This document shows positions 28,801 through 36,510 of a DNA stretch of 64,000 nucleotides, in pieces. Numbering within the stretch: the first letter of the stretch is position 1; each line of letters starts with the position of its first letter. The stretch covers positions 186,001 through 250,000 of the forward strand of contig JBDXCV010000006.1 of the NCBI GenBank assembly GCA_039980135.1, in the 5' to 3' direction. The stretch is from Alphaproteobacteria bacterium (GTDB taxonomy: Bacteria > Pseudomonadota > Alphaproteobacteria > UBA6615). The notes below the pieces were generated by a model. It had not been told where the DNA came from, searched no databases, and worked only from the letters and a program-made list of their open reading frames with translations. A program made the position numbers and the translations under genes.

Positions 28801-29208
28801 CTGGCGAACGCACGCGACGCGGTTTTCAGCCAGAAGGACATGCTCGTGGACGGGGCCGGGGACCGTTCGCGTATCGAGGGCGGGGTGATTGAGGTTTCGG
28901 CCTTTGTCGCAGGCCTAGACGATGACCCCGCCGGGCGCGCGCGCCCCGAAGAAGTGGTGATCAGCGTTTCCGACAATGGCGGGGGCATATCCGAGGAAAA
29001 TCTGGAGCAGGTGTTCGAACCCTTCTTCACGACGAAACGTGCCGGAAAGGGCACCGGACTCGGGCTGGCGATCGGTTACAGCATCATCAGCGGAATGGGG
29101 GGTACGATTTCCGTGGCCAACGGACCGAAGGGGGCTGTGTTCGAGATCAGGCTGCCGATCGCCCAGCCGGATTCAGGAGTCGCTCATGATACGGCGGCGG
29201 ACGGCTAG
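25843..29208 (+). CDS. Membrane-bound multi-PAS sensor histidine kinase
   Basis: 1121 residues. A hydrophobic N-terminal sensor with several membrane segments (about 40-190) is followed by five PAS-like domains (about 220-330, 349-465, 476-590, 603-720, 732-850). Then a HisKA domain has the phospho-acceptor near His871 in LLGEMAASMAHELNQPLNII and an HATPase domain with N, G1 and G2 boxes (LNLLANARDAV, VSDNGGGISEENLEQVFEPF, GTGLGLAIGYSI). The latter is close to NtrB/FixL-type kinases. No receiver or transmitter output is fused. ATG at 25843 chosen; the frame is open further upstream but overlaps dgcA. Two single-domain receivers follow, presumably its partners. Confidence 0.9.
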   Translation: MSEMQNWDSRKANPDTEHSYPDRLAHAQMVALTRQARLSNFVPPVNSIILGFLLWGNVPTIALVVWVGIVWATSAVRWQLYRHYDTAVARGAGYGAKWRIIWIGVHLAAGMAWGIGSAVLFTQDSFLIQAYLVIFVLGMGAGATASFAPFFPALVAYLVPLTVPIAGILVIQENTESTVLGVSGVVFLLALVFLGRAANRNFSESFRLGVENETLTRGLKLTQDRLEGALDSMSDAFGLFDANDNLIEHNNKFRRLVHGAAVDEPRSMSYAQFLRALAVNGRVVDADQHPDEWVGDIQRLRGLGSMPVEIAMVDGTWLQLDDAPTDDGGTVTTLSDISDMKRQQVELSDSEQRFRDFTSAASDWVWELDSETRFTHVSGRFSEVSGRLGDYLIGHKIGEKPSEGSKEEWSRLIAAIAARQPFRNVRVKRPHGNGGDYHFLVNGRPIFGPSGQFLGYRGTGTDITAMVLAEDRAREAQSRLFDAIESIPAGFVLFDEMGRLILWNSRAPEYFPGASSRIVAGSTFEHLMRGSAENGAIAEVGEHSEAWVTSQAAWFENPRERREMRFSDGRHVQLLGRGTTDGGTVCVMTDITDIRLGQEELAEKTTLLQATLEGMGEGLIVLDGHLRAVLTNTRLDRLAVFGGDQDLLGAPFREILGSIGADIEHIADAPGNPEPDKSLDERLADGLPFQFEITRTGRQIMLVRADPLPHGGWVCVFTDITAERRAVAALEESEDRYRRLIEASPDMIAIQAQGRIVFANAAGAHLLGAASPAELIGRRALDFVHPDNHDSVRASKPMSGFHSDIEIHEFRGRRIDGTTFEGEATGIEFAYQGAPAVLVIIRDISDRKLAQAQLIQTSKLALLGEMAASMAHELNQPLNIIRMAADASLILMEENKADMVSHREEFDRISNQSERMADIINHMRVFSRQEDETEDRFNPIACVDSAASMVREQYRLDGVEVRTILPKVAPYVFGQPIRLEQVVLNLLANARDAVFSQKDMLVDGAGDRSRIEGGVIEVSAFVAGLDDDPAGRARPEEVVISVSDNGGGISEENLEQVFEPFFTTKRAGKGTGLGLAIGYSIISGMGGTISVANGPKGAVFEIRLPIAQPDSGVAHDTAADG

Positions 29209-29225
29209 GGCGTGCGGAAAAACTG

Positions 29226-29585
29226 ATGGCGAGCATTCTGGTTGTCGACGATGAGCACGAAGCGACCACGACCTTGTCCAAATTCCTGGAGACGCGCGGT
29301 TACACGATAGATACCGCGGCGAACGGGTCGGAGGCGCTCGATCGTGTTCGCGAGACCCACTACGAACTGGTGATGACCGACTTGCGGATGCCGGGCATGG
29401 ATGGCGCAGATTTCCTGGCGCGGGTGCGCCTGGAGCAACCACAACTTCCGATTGTCGTGATGACGGGGCACACCAACCTTGGTGGCCAGGATGAGATTTG
29501 GGCGCGCGCGGGTGTCACGACGGTATTGCAGAAACCGTTGAATCTAAGGGAAGTTTCGGGAATTCTTCGAGAAATGCTGCGGTAG
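29226..29585 (+). CDS. Single-domain response regulator (first receiver)
   Basis: 119-residue CheY-like receiver with the acidic pair VVDDEHE, the phospho-acceptor Asp in LVMTDLRMPGMDG, a conserved Thr in VVMTGHT and Lys in VLQKPLNLRE. It has no output domain, so it acts by protein contact or phosphotransfer. It starts 17 bases after the histidine kinase stop and is probably co-transcribed. Confidence 0.92.
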   Translation: MASILVVDDEHEATTTLSKFLETRGYTIDTAANGSEALDRVRETHYELVMTDLRMPGMDGADFLARVRLEQPQLPIVVMTGHTNLGGQDEIWARAGVTTVLQKPLNLREVSGILREMLR

Positions 29586-29705
29586 AACGCACCGCGGCTG
29601 AATTTTTCTCTCAAATGTGATACATATGTACGCGGCCAATCAGAGTGGATGTGTTAGTTTTCCTGCGGTACAACCGCGTGTGTTCAAGGAAATGAGTGCC
29701 AGTCC

Positions 29706-30122
29706 ATGGCAGGAATTGCAGCCACGACCCCATCCGAAGACTCTCGCCAGCCACCGCTGGTGATGATTGTCGACGATGACCGCGAACAGGCCGAGCAGAT
29801 CGCATCATTCCTGTCGCGGTTCGGGATTTCGGTTGCCCAGGAAGATAATGGTTTTGCCGCGGTCAACACGATGCGCCGGGAAAAACCCGCCGTCGTGATC
29901 ATGGATGTCCGCATGCCGGGCCTGGACGGGATCAAGGCCGCTCAACTTGCGGCCAATCTCGATTACAAACCGAAGATTATTCTGATGTCGGGTTACGCGG
30001 ACCAGGTCAAGCGTGCGACCGAAGAGGGTCTCGATGTCTTCGCGGTGGTCGACAAGCCGCTGCCGCTGCGCGTCCTGGTGCGGTTTGTACAGAACGCGCT
30101 GAACGATCAGGACGCGACCTAG
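29706..30122 (+). CDS. Single-domain response regulator (second receiver)
   Basis: 138 residues: a 17-residue polar leader, then a receiver with MIVDDDREQAEQI, phospho-acceptor Asp in VVIMDVRMPGLDG, ILMSGYADQVK (Ser in place of the usual Thr) and AVVDKPLPLRVL. It has no DNA-binding or enzymatic domain. It is separated from the first receiver by 120 AT-richer bases, which may hold its own promoter. It converges with the lipoprotein gene of the Mla block. Confidence 0.9.
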   Translation: MAGIAATTPSEDSRQPPLVMIVDDDREQAEQIASFLSRFGISVAQEDNGFAAVNTMRREKPAVVIMDVRMPGLDGIKAAQLAANLDYKPKIILMSGYADQVKRATEEGLDVFAVVDKPLPLRVLVRFVQNALNDQDAT

Positions 30123-30131
30123 GCATTCCTG

Positions 30132-30815
30132 CTAGCCCCGCGCGGCCTGCCCGGTCCTCAACGTCCAGGTTACCAATTCCTTCAACACCTTGCCCAAGGC
30201 TTCGTCGAACGCCTCGACGATCTCTTCGAGTGTGTCTGCCTTGGCGGGAATGCGGCGGGTAAACCGCTGCGATGCGATGATGGTCCGCTGGGGCATCTGA
30301 ACCAGTTTGGCATTGAGGCGCACGTGGGCCGCCGGCGGACCCTCGCCGGTATATTCCGTTTGAAACTCCCGCAGGTCGAGCTTCAGGATGAAGTCCGAGC
30401 GCAGACCCAGCGATTCGCGTCCGACGGCCACGATACGATCTGAATTCTCGAACGATTCGACTGCCAGCGTATGCACCATCGCCGGTGCCCGGTCCGTCCA
30501 GTTCGCGCGCGCGTAATATTCCAGCTCGACGGCGCGACGTTGAAGCGGAATCCGTGTCGTGCTGAGTCCCGTTGGAGATATAGGCTCTTCGATCACGAGT
30601 TGCCAATCAACGGTCGGGAGATCCTCGTCGAATGTGCTTTTGGGAGAAAGTCGGAAAAGGCGCGGCGGCGGGCCCTGGCCCGGCAACAGCTTTCCGACAC
30701 CGCAACCGGCGAGCGCCGATGTCAGGGACAGGGCACCGACGCCCTGCAGGAATCCGCGACGCGGCGCGTGCCGCAACGAGTGTGCCAGAAATTCCGGGTT
30801 ATCTTGCTGTTTCAT
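30132..30815 (-). CDS. ABC-type transport auxiliary lipoprotein (Mla/Pqi partner)
   Basis: 227-residue protein with an N-terminal Arg pair and hydrophobic stretch ending in the lipobox LTSALAGCG, so it should be lipidated at Cys38. The body matches the ABC_trans_aux (PqiC-like) family: YYARANWTDRAPAMVHTL and the FTRRIPAKADTLEEIVEAF ending. Such lipoproteins complete MCE transporters that move lipids between the membranes. Its start overlaps the end of the MCE gene by 17 bases. Confidence 0.85.
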   Translation of the reverse strand: MKQQDNPEFLAHSLRHAPRRGFLQGVGALSLTSALAGCGVGKLLPGQGPPPRLFRLSPKSTFDEDLPTVDWQLVIEEPISPTGLSTTRIPLQRRAVELEYYARANWTDRAPAMVHTLAVESFENSDRIVAVGRESLGLRSDFILKLDLREFQTEYTGEGPPAAHVRLNAKLVQMPQRTIIASQRFTRRIPAKADTLEEIVEAFDEALGKVLKELVTWTLRTGQAARG

Positions 30816-31797
30816 AGCCCTGCTGCTGGTTGCCGAACAGAAAACGGGCGGGATCGCGCTCGACTTGCGTGGTCACGCGGTCAAGCCCGTCGATCAGGGC
30901 CCGCGCCTCGGTCAGGAAGCTGGTCAGTTCGTAGAGGCCGTCGCCCGTGAAATCACGCAACGACGGGCGGTTCTCCTCGATCAACGCATTCATTTCGTCG
31001 GTCATGGTGGTGATCGAATTCGAGGTGCGCCGCAGGTCCACGATCAAAGCGGCGAGGTCGGGCTGACTGGCCTCCACCGTGCTGGTCACGCTGTTGGCGG
31101 CGCTGCCGACGGATGCGAGTGTGGCGTCCGCGCGCGCCGACAAGGCGACCATCGTCCGGCTCGCTTCGCGCAGATTCGTCATCGTACCCGATGCTTCGCT
31201 GAGCAGCAGCTCGATATCGCCGGTGCGCGCGGCGAGCGCGCCTGTCAGTGCCGCAGCGTTGGCCAGGGTTTGCGCGAAGGCATCCTGATTGTCCGTATTC
31301 AGCAACCTTGCGGCCCGCGCGACGAGGGTTTGCAGGCCTGTCAGCAGTTCCGGCGCGCCTTCGAGAAATTGCTCCAGCGCGGAAGATTGCGAGGCGATCA
31401 CGGCGTTCTTCTTGCCTGGTCTCGCCTTCAGTGGCGGGGCATCCTGGGTGCCGCCGGACAATTGTATCGAGACCCCGCCCGTGATCCCCTGGAGCTGCAT
31501 GTTGGCCACGGTATCCGCGCGGACCGGCGTACTGGCAGGCACCTCGATCGTTACCTTCACCCGTTCCACATTGTCAGGGTCAATCCGGATATCGATCACC
31601 TCCCCGACAGGAATACCGTTCAACTCGACCGTCGCGCCGGTTTTTAGGCCGCTGACCGATCCGGGAAAATCAATGTCGTAGCGCGTGAACTGCTGGTCGA
31701 ACTGGAACTTTGCCAGCCACAGAATGAACATGACCGTGCCTGCGACAATCAGGAGCACGAAGCTGCCAACCAGAAGATAGTTTGCGCGGGTTTCCAT
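30799..31797 (-). CDS. mlaD: MlaD-family MCE substrate-binding protein
   Basis: 332 residues. One N-terminal membrane anchor (about 6-28: YLLVGSFVLLIVAGTVMFIL), then the MCE domain with SVSGLKTGATVELNGIPVG and the LQGITGGVSIQLSGG segment. A long helical tail (about 150-320), rich in Ala, Leu and Thr, probably forms a periplasmic tube or coiled coil. It carries lipid between the inner-membrane permease and outer-membrane partners. Three bases separate it from the ATPase gene. Confidence 0.92.
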   Translation of the reverse strand: METRANYLLVGSFVLLIVAGTVMFILWLAKFQFDQQFTRYDIDFPGSVSGLKTGATVELNGIPVGEVIDIRIDPDNVERVKVTIEVPASTPVRADTVANMQLQGITGGVSIQLSGGTQDAPPLKARPGKKNAVIASQSSALEQFLEGAPELLTGLQTLVARAARLLNTDNQDAFAQTLANAAALTGALAARTGDIELLLSEASGTMTNLREASRTMVALSARADATLASVGSAANSVTSTVEASQPDLAALIVDLRRTSNSITTMTDEMNALIEENRPSLRDFTGDGLYELTSFLTEARALIDGLDRVTTQVERDPARFLFGNQQQGYETAR

Positions 31798-31800
31798 CGC

Positions 31801-32601
31801 TCAACGTTGCTCCGCTTCGTTTGGCTGATCCATCGCCGCACGGGCGCGCGGCCCGTGGAAATAGTCTCGCAGCCATGGGTGATCATCTGCCATCAAATTC
31901 TGCATTGTGCCGACACGAATCCGTTTGTCGAGGAGGACGGCGATTCGGTCACAGATGGCGTTCAGACTGTCCAGGTCATGTGTGATCATCACGACCGTAA
32001 GTCCGAGCGCGTCGCGCAGCTCGCCGATCAATTCGTCAAACCGCGCGGCACCGATAGGGTCCAGACCCGCTGTGGGCTCGTCCAGGAAGAGGATTTCCGG
32101 ATCGAGTGCCAGCGCACGCGCGAGGCCCGCGCGCTTGCGCATGCCACCGGAGAGTTCCGAGGGATATTTATTGGCTGCATCGAGAGGCAGGCCGACCAGA
32201 TTGATCTTCACGTCCGCGATTTCACTCCGCAACTCGGGCGACAGGGGCGTGTGTTCGGCCAGGGGTACGGCGATGTTCTGTGCGACCGTGAGGGAGCTGA
32301 ACAGTGCACCGTCCTGAAACAGAACCCCGACGCGGCGCTGGACGGCGCGTCGTTCCTCGTCGCTCGAGTCTGTGACCTCCTGGCCGAACATCTCGATCTG
32401 CCCGTCGGCCGGCGCATTCAGGCCGATAATGGTGCGCAGGAGAACCGATTTGCCGGTGCCCGAGCCGCCCACGATGCCCATAACCTCACCGCGCGCCACA
32501 TCGAGGTCGAGCCCGTCATGGATAACGTTGGCACCGAACTGGGTGCGCAGGCCGCGGATACGGATCACCGCATCGAGCGTTGGTTCTGGTGCAGCGGTCA
32601 T
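31801..32601 (-). CDS. mlaF: MlaF-type ABC transporter ATP-binding protein
   Basis: 266 residues with Walker A GIVGGSGTGKSVLLRTIIGL, Q-loop VLFQDGALFSSLTV, the MlaF-type signature ELSGGMRKRAGLARALALDP and Walker B EILFLDEPTAGLDPIGAAR. The LSGGMRKR signature and LFQDGALFSS are typical of the Mla/Ttg2 lipid-transport ATPase. It is between the permease and MCE genes with three-base gaps on both sides, so one operon. Confidence 0.94.
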   Translation of the reverse strand: MTAAPEPTLDAVIRIRGLRTQFGANVIHDGLDLDVARGEVMGIVGGSGTGKSVLLRTIIGLNAPADGQIEMFGQEVTDSSDEERRAVQRRVGVLFQDGALFSSLTVAQNIAVPLAEHTPLSPELRSEIADVKINLVGLPLDAANKYPSELSGGMRKRAGLARALALDPEILFLDEPTAGLDPIGAARFDELIGELRDALGLTVVMITHDLDSLNAICDRIAVLLDKRIRVGTMQNLMADDHPWLRDYFHGPRARAAMDQPNEAEQR

Positions 32602-32604
32602 CCG

Positions 32605-33771
32605 CTAGACCCCCAGGATCGCGAACAGAATTGAGAACAACGCATCGAGCACGATCACCAGGAAGATTGCTTCGACAACGGCGCGGGTGGTCATGCGGCC
32701 GACGGATTCCGCACTGCCCGACACGCGCATCCCCTCGTAACAGCCCACGAGGCCGATGATGAAACCAAACACCGGCGCCTTGATCAGCCCGATCCAGAAT
32801 GTCCACAAGGTGACCGCACCGCTCAGTTGCCGGACGAACTGAAAGAATGTCAGGTCGAGGGTGACGGTGGCCATGATCGCGCCGCCGAGCAGGCCCATGA
32901 GGTTGGCGTAGAAGGTCAATAGCGGCAGGCAGATGACGAGCGCCCAAAGGCGCGGCAGGACGAGTACCTGCATCGGGTCGAGGCCGATCGTGCGCATGGC
33001 GTCGACCTCCTCGCGGACCTTCATCGTCCCGATCTGTGCGGTGAAGGCGCTGCCGGACCGGCCGGCCAGAATGATGGCGGTCAACAGGACACCCATTTCG
33101 CGCAATACGCCCTGGGCGACGATATTTACAGTGAATATCTCGGCGCCGAATTTGCTGAGTTGTTCGGCACCCTGAAAGGCCAGCACGATGCCGATCAGGA
33201 AGGATATCAATCCGACGATCGGCAACGCGTTCAGACCGGCCTGCTCGATATGGTGGACCAGGGATGTGAAGCGGATGTGGCCAGGGCGGACAATGGAATG
33301 GCCAAGCACAATGACGGAATGGCCAAGGAAGTTGATCAGGTCGTGTGCTTCCACGGCCGCGTCCACCGTGGCCCGTCCGACCCGCTCGATCATCGCGATA
33401 AAGGCGTTGGTCGGCTCCGGCGGCTCGGGCGTATGGGCGTCGTTGGCACGCACCGTTGCGAGCAGGCGCGCATAGGCCGGGATGGCGGACCGACAATCGA
33501 CTGCGTTGCCGCGCTCGAGCAGTGCGAGCTCGGTGCGATGGATCAGCCATGCGCCCGCGGTGTCGAGGCTGGTGACGCCGCCGATTTCGATAACAGCGCT
33601 TCCTTGTGTGGGCATTTCGAGAACCCGAAGCTTCTGGTCCACGGCGGCGATTTGCTGAGTGATCCACGCGCCATCGAGGTTGAGGACCCAGCCGTCTTCT
33701 CCAGTATCGGTGCCGGCGGAGCCGATGGTGAAATTGGCGTCCGTGTATGCGTCGGCGGCGAGCGCGGTCAT
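32605..33771 (-). CDS. mlaE: MlaE-family lipid ABC permease with N-terminal STAS domain
   Basis: 388 residues. The N-terminal ~100 residues resemble a STAS domain (VLNLDGAWITQQIA, AVIEIGGVTSLDTAGAWLIH). A MlaE permease of five to six membrane segments follows, with QGAEQLSKFGAEIFTVNIVA, AIILAGRSGSAFTAQIGTMK and EEVDAMRTIGLDP. In Mla systems the STAS protein MlaB is separate; here it is fused to the permease, as in several other alphaproteobacteria. ATG at 33771 follows GAGG at good spacing; the reading frame extends 17 residues further without a better site. Confidence 0.92.
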   Translation of the reverse strand: MTALAADAYTDANFTIGSAGTDTGEDGWVLNLDGAWITQQIAAVDQKLRVLEMPTQGSAVIEIGGVTSLDTAGAWLIHRTELALLERGNAVDCRSAIPAYARLLATVRANDAHTPEPPEPTNAFIAMIERVGRATVDAAVEAHDLINFLGHSVIVLGHSIVRPGHIRFTSLVHHIEQAGLNALPIVGLISFLIGIVLAFQGAEQLSKFGAEIFTVNIVAQGVLREMGVLLTAIILAGRSGSAFTAQIGTMKVREEVDAMRTIGLDPMQVLVLPRLWALVICLPLLTFYANLMGLLGGAIMATVTLDLTFFQFVRQLSGAVTLWTFWIGLIKAPVFGFIIGLVGCYEGMRVSGSAESVGRMTTRAVVEAIFLVIVLDALFSILFAILGV

Positions 33772-33874
33772 CGTGCCGTTCCTCAATGGGCCCGTTCCAG
33801 AATGGGCAATCCACCATGCCACGGGGCATGTGCGCCGTCCAAGACGGTCCTGACTGGTGGCGAGGGCCGGGGTG

Positions 33875-34564
33875 CTACCGGGCGGCGGCGAGTTGGGCCG
33901 CGCGTTCCGCGCGCCAGCGCGCGCGTTGTGCCAGATGGGCGGCGATCACTGCCTGTCGATGCGCTTCGGCGGAGTTCTGCCGCGCGGCATTCCAGGCACG
34001 CGCGACCTTCTGGTGATACGGGCGGTTGAATTTCGTGTTTTTGGAATGGTACCGCCGGATCGCCTCGCCCCAGGACCGATGCGATTCGAAGAGACCGCTC
34101 AGGAAGCGAGCCGCATAAGCGGCGTTCGCCGCGGGGTCGAATGCCTGCTGCAGATCAGCAAAGGCATCGGGGTGATGGCGCAAATTGATCTGCATGCAGC
34201 CAACATCGATATTCCGGATGCCGCGTGCCTGCAAGGCCCGGACATGGGCGATGGCCTTGGCCTTGGTCGGAAAGAATCGCCCGTCGGGACCATTTGTCAC
34301 CGTCCATGGCCAGGCAATAACTGCCTCGCGGTCGGCGTCCCATCGCCCGGATTCGGTCTGTGCGATCGCCGTCAGGAGATCGCTGGGAATCTCGCGTTCA
34401 CGTTCCGCGTGGTCAATCGCCGAAGCGCAAATATCTTTGGATTCCATAGCGTTGACGGGATGTACGGCAATGAAGAGCGACAGCCCGAACAGGCTGGCGG
34501 CCATCGTGGATGGCAGGAACTTCAGGCGGGGGATGAGAAATATGTTCGGCATGGCGCCATACAC
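33875..34564 (-). CDS. Lytic transglycosylase, SLT domain
   Basis: 229 residues with a signal peptide ending around VHPVNA (cleavage near residue 39). Catalytic Glu lies in LLTAIAQTESGRWD, and the GxMQIN motif in IDVGCMQINLRHHPDAF. The C-terminal tail is Ala/Arg-rich. Such enzymes cleave glycan strands in peptidoglycan, producing anhydromuropeptides. An in-frame ATG at 34552 is an alternative start and also leaves the signal peptide intact. It sits upstream of mlaE on the same strand with a 100-base gap. Confidence 0.88.
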   Translation of the reverse strand: MYGAMPNIFLIPRLKFLPSTMAASLFGLSLFIAVHPVNAMESKDICASAIDHAEREREIPSDLLTAIAQTESGRWDADREAVIAWPWTVTNGPDGRFFPTKAKAIAHVRALQARGIRNIDVGCMQINLRHHPDAFADLQQAFDPAANAAYAARFLSGLFESHRSWGEAIRRYHSKNTKFNRPYHQKVARAWNAARQNSAEAHRQAVIAAHLAQRARWRAERAAQLAAAR

Positions 34565-34648
34565 TTCGCAAATGCCGTGCCAGAAGCCGTGTCAGGCACG
34601 GCGGCGCGGGTGACATTTGCCGCCATATTGTGCAATGCAAGATTTTCG

Positions 34649-34663
34649 TGAAATATTATTTCA
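34649..34663. promoter_or_regulatory. Perfect 15-base palindrome upstream of the small-RNA candidate
   Basis: TGAAATA-T-TATTTCA, two exact 7-base arms around one T. This also fits TGA-N9-TCA, the form of iron-responsive (RirA-type) operators in some alphaproteobacteria, but that motif is short. It lies in an AT-rich stretch between the lytic transglycosylase start and the plus-strand terminator at 34807. A repressor operator is plausible. Confidence 0.4.
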
Positions 34664-34699
34664 ATACGGTTTATGGACTGAAAAATTATCTTTTAATAT

Positions 34700-34835
34700 C
34701 CGGGAGATGCTCTCACATGGGTTGTCTTCGCATCTGCGAGAAGCATATATTGCGTTGCGGCATCGTACTGCGGTGTCGCTGTAAAGCGTTTCCTCCCTAT
34801 GACTTCGGGCCGTGGTTTCCACGGCCCTTTTTTTT
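34700..34835 (+). ncRNA. Candidate small regulatory RNA with anti-Shine-Dalgarno segment (5' end approximate)
   Basis: No plus-strand gene precedes the strong terminator at 34807-34835; the nearest gene upstream is on the other strand. The stretch can fold as GAGA-TGC-TCTC near 34705, TTCGCA/TGCGA near 34727-34739, and an 8-pair stem CGGCATCG (34758-34765) / CGGTGTCG (34771-34778) with loop TACTG. An unpaired segment TTTCCTCCCTATGA follows, before the terminator. An unpaired CCUCCC is typical of alphaproteobacterial sRNAs that mask ribosome-binding sites. The start is not determined; no clear -35/-10 pair was found. No known family was recognised. Confidence 0.5.
34807..34835 (+). terminator. 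Rho-independent terminator
   Basis: GGGCCGTGG (34807-34815), loop TTT, CCACGGCCC (34819-34827), then eight Ts (34828-34835): a perfect 9-pair stem with a U-tract on the plus strand only. It has no protein-coding gene to terminate, which is the main argument for the small RNA upstream. Confidence 0.88.
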
Positions 34836-34853
34836 GGGCGCTGCGCCGGTCCG

Positions 34854-35423
34854 TCATTCCGGGTCGTCGTCGGAACGCCGTGGCGGCGTAGACGCGCCGG
34901 GGCCGAGTGCGCGTTGCATGCGTACGCTGTCGACCCAACGCCCGAATTTAAATCCGACGGCCGGCATCGTGCCGATCGTTTCGAACCCAAGATGGGTGTG
35001 GAGGCCGATCGAGCTTCTGTTTTCGCTGTCGCCAATGACCGCGATCATCTGCCGATATCCCGCCTCGGTGCAACGCGTGATCACTTCACTCAGCAGGGTC
35101 CGGCCGAGCCCGAGACGCAATGCGTCGGGCGCGATGTAGACCGAGTCCTCGACCGTATAACGATACGCTGAACGCTCGCGAAACGGGCTGGCATACGCGT
35201 ATCCGCCGATCCGGCCTTCACGCTCGGCGACGATGTAGGGCAGGCCTTTTGCCTGAATGCTCGTCATGCGCCGCGCCATCTCGCCGGCGTCGGGTGGCAC
35301 TTCTTCGAACGAGGCGAGCCCGTTCAGAACATGCGTGGCGTAGATCGCCTGGATGGCCGCCGCGTCGTGCGTGCACGCATCGCGCAGCGTGAAGAAGCCA
35401 GCCTGGGCGCGGGCCGTTGTCAA
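34854..35423 (-). CDS. GNAT family N-acetyltransferase (phosphinothricin acetyltransferase-like)
   Basis: 189 residues with FTLRDACTHDAAAIQAIYAT, HVLNGLASFEEVPPDAGEMA, the acetyl-CoA loop region APDALRLGLGRTLLSEVI, and IGLHTHLGFETIGTMPAVG. This pattern matches the Pat/Bar-like N-acyltransferase group acting on small amines such as methionine derivatives. Start is TTG at 35423 after ACGGA, eight bases beyond the stop of the upstream amidohydrolase gene. No ATG or GTG lies close by in frame. The substrate is unknown. Confidence 0.85.
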   Translation of the reverse strand: MTTARAQAGFFTLRDACTHDAAAIQAIYATHVLNGLASFEEVPPDAGEMARRMTSIQAKGLPYIVAEREGRIGGYAYASPFRERSAYRYTVEDSVYIAPDALRLGLGRTLLSEVITRCTEAGYRQMIAVIGDSENRSSIGLHTHLGFETIGTMPAVGFKFGRWVDSVRMQRALGPGASTPPRRSDDDPE

Positions 35424-35431
35424 ATTCCGTC

Positions 35432-36316
35432 TCAGGCGGCGAGAGCTGCGGGTTCGAGCGCGGCCAGGCGCGCGGCCAGCAGGCTCATATTCTCGGCGAC
35501 ATTCGCGTGGCCGTCGGTGCGTTCGATGGTCGCCTCGTCCATATAGAGCGCCCGGTTGATCTCGATCTGGAGGGCATGCACACCGGTTTCGGGACGACCA
35601 TAATTGCGGGTGATGAAGCCGCCCGAATAGGGCGCGTTGCGGACGACGGTATATCCCATCTCGCGCAATGTCTCCTCGACAAGACCCGTCAGGGAGCGGT
35701 TGCACGCCCGGCCATGTGCATCGCCGAGGATGAAATCCACCTGGCGGCGGCGTCCGGCGTCATTCTCCATCGGACCGCCGATCGACGGCATCGAATGGCA
35801 GTCGATGAGAACACAGGTGCCGAATGCCGTGCGGGTCTGGGTGATAAGGTCTTCCAGCGCCTCGTGGTAGGGCTGGTAGCATCGTTCAATGCGTTCGCAG
35901 GCCTCGGCGAAGGAGAGTTTGCACGCGTAGATTTCCGCGCCGGTCGCGACCACGCGGGCAATCGTGCCGAGTCCGGCGGCGACACGTGGTGAGCGTTTGT
36001 TGACATATGCCGGGAGCGGCTCGATGAACATGGCCGGATCGAGTTCGTAGGGTTCGCGATTCGGGTCCACAAAGGCGCGTGGGAACAATGCCTTCAATAG
36101 CGGCGCGCCGTGATGGGGCGCTTTGGCAAACAATTCGTCGACGAAGGAATCCTCGGAACGCCGGATGGCGTGGGCATCAAGCCTGGACGCCGCAAGAAAC
36201 GCATCGGGATAGGCCCGTCCGCTATGTGGCGACGAGAAGACCAGCGGTACAAGCTGCTCGGCGGGCGCGAGAATCTCGATCGCGGCGTCGGAATCGTTGA
36301 TGGTTTCGCGGTCCAT
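35432..36316 (-). CDS. N-formylglutamate amidohydrolase family protein
   Basis: 294 residues with LVFSSPHSGRAYPDAFLAAS, SEDSFVDELFAKAPHHGAPL, FVDPNREPYELDPAMF, the metal-site motif VLIDCHSMPS, and RNAPYSGGFITRNYGRPETG. This matches the zinc-dependent FGase family that releases formate from N-formyl-L-glutamate, the last step of one histidine-degradation route. No hut genes are nearby, so the substrate could be another N-formyl or N-acyl amino acid. ATG at 36316 chosen over a much longer open frame because family conservation begins there. Confidence 0.85.
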   Translation of the reverse strand: MDRETINDSDAAIEILAPAEQLVPLVFSSPHSGRAYPDAFLAASRLDAHAIRRSEDSFVDELFAKAPHHGAPLLKALFPRAFVDPNREPYELDPAMFIEPLPAYVNKRSPRVAAGLGTIARVVATGAEIYACKLSFAEACERIERCYQPYHEALEDLITQTRTAFGTCVLIDCHSMPSIGGPMENDAGRRRQVDFILGDAHGRACNRSLTGLVEETLREMGYTVVRNAPYSGGFITRNYGRPETGVHALQIEINRALYMDEATIERTDGHANVAENMSLLAARLAALEPAALAA

Positions 36317-36510
36317 AACATGCCTGATGTAGCGAAAAGCGGGCGGACTGTCACCCTTGACACCGTTGCGTGTCTTGACGTGAGCGCCAGGAAATGGCGA
36401 CGGTCGGCGATTGATTTTCTTCACCCTTTCGAAACCGCTTGGAGGTAGCCTCTGGCATCCCGTGCTGAGGGCGTGGACCCGGACATACGAGGTTAGAGGA
36501 CAAAGGTTCA

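Noticed and set aside
36357-36380. TTGACA and TTGACG as -35 boxes for cpdR
   Set aside because: No acceptable -10 element at 16-18 bases from either.
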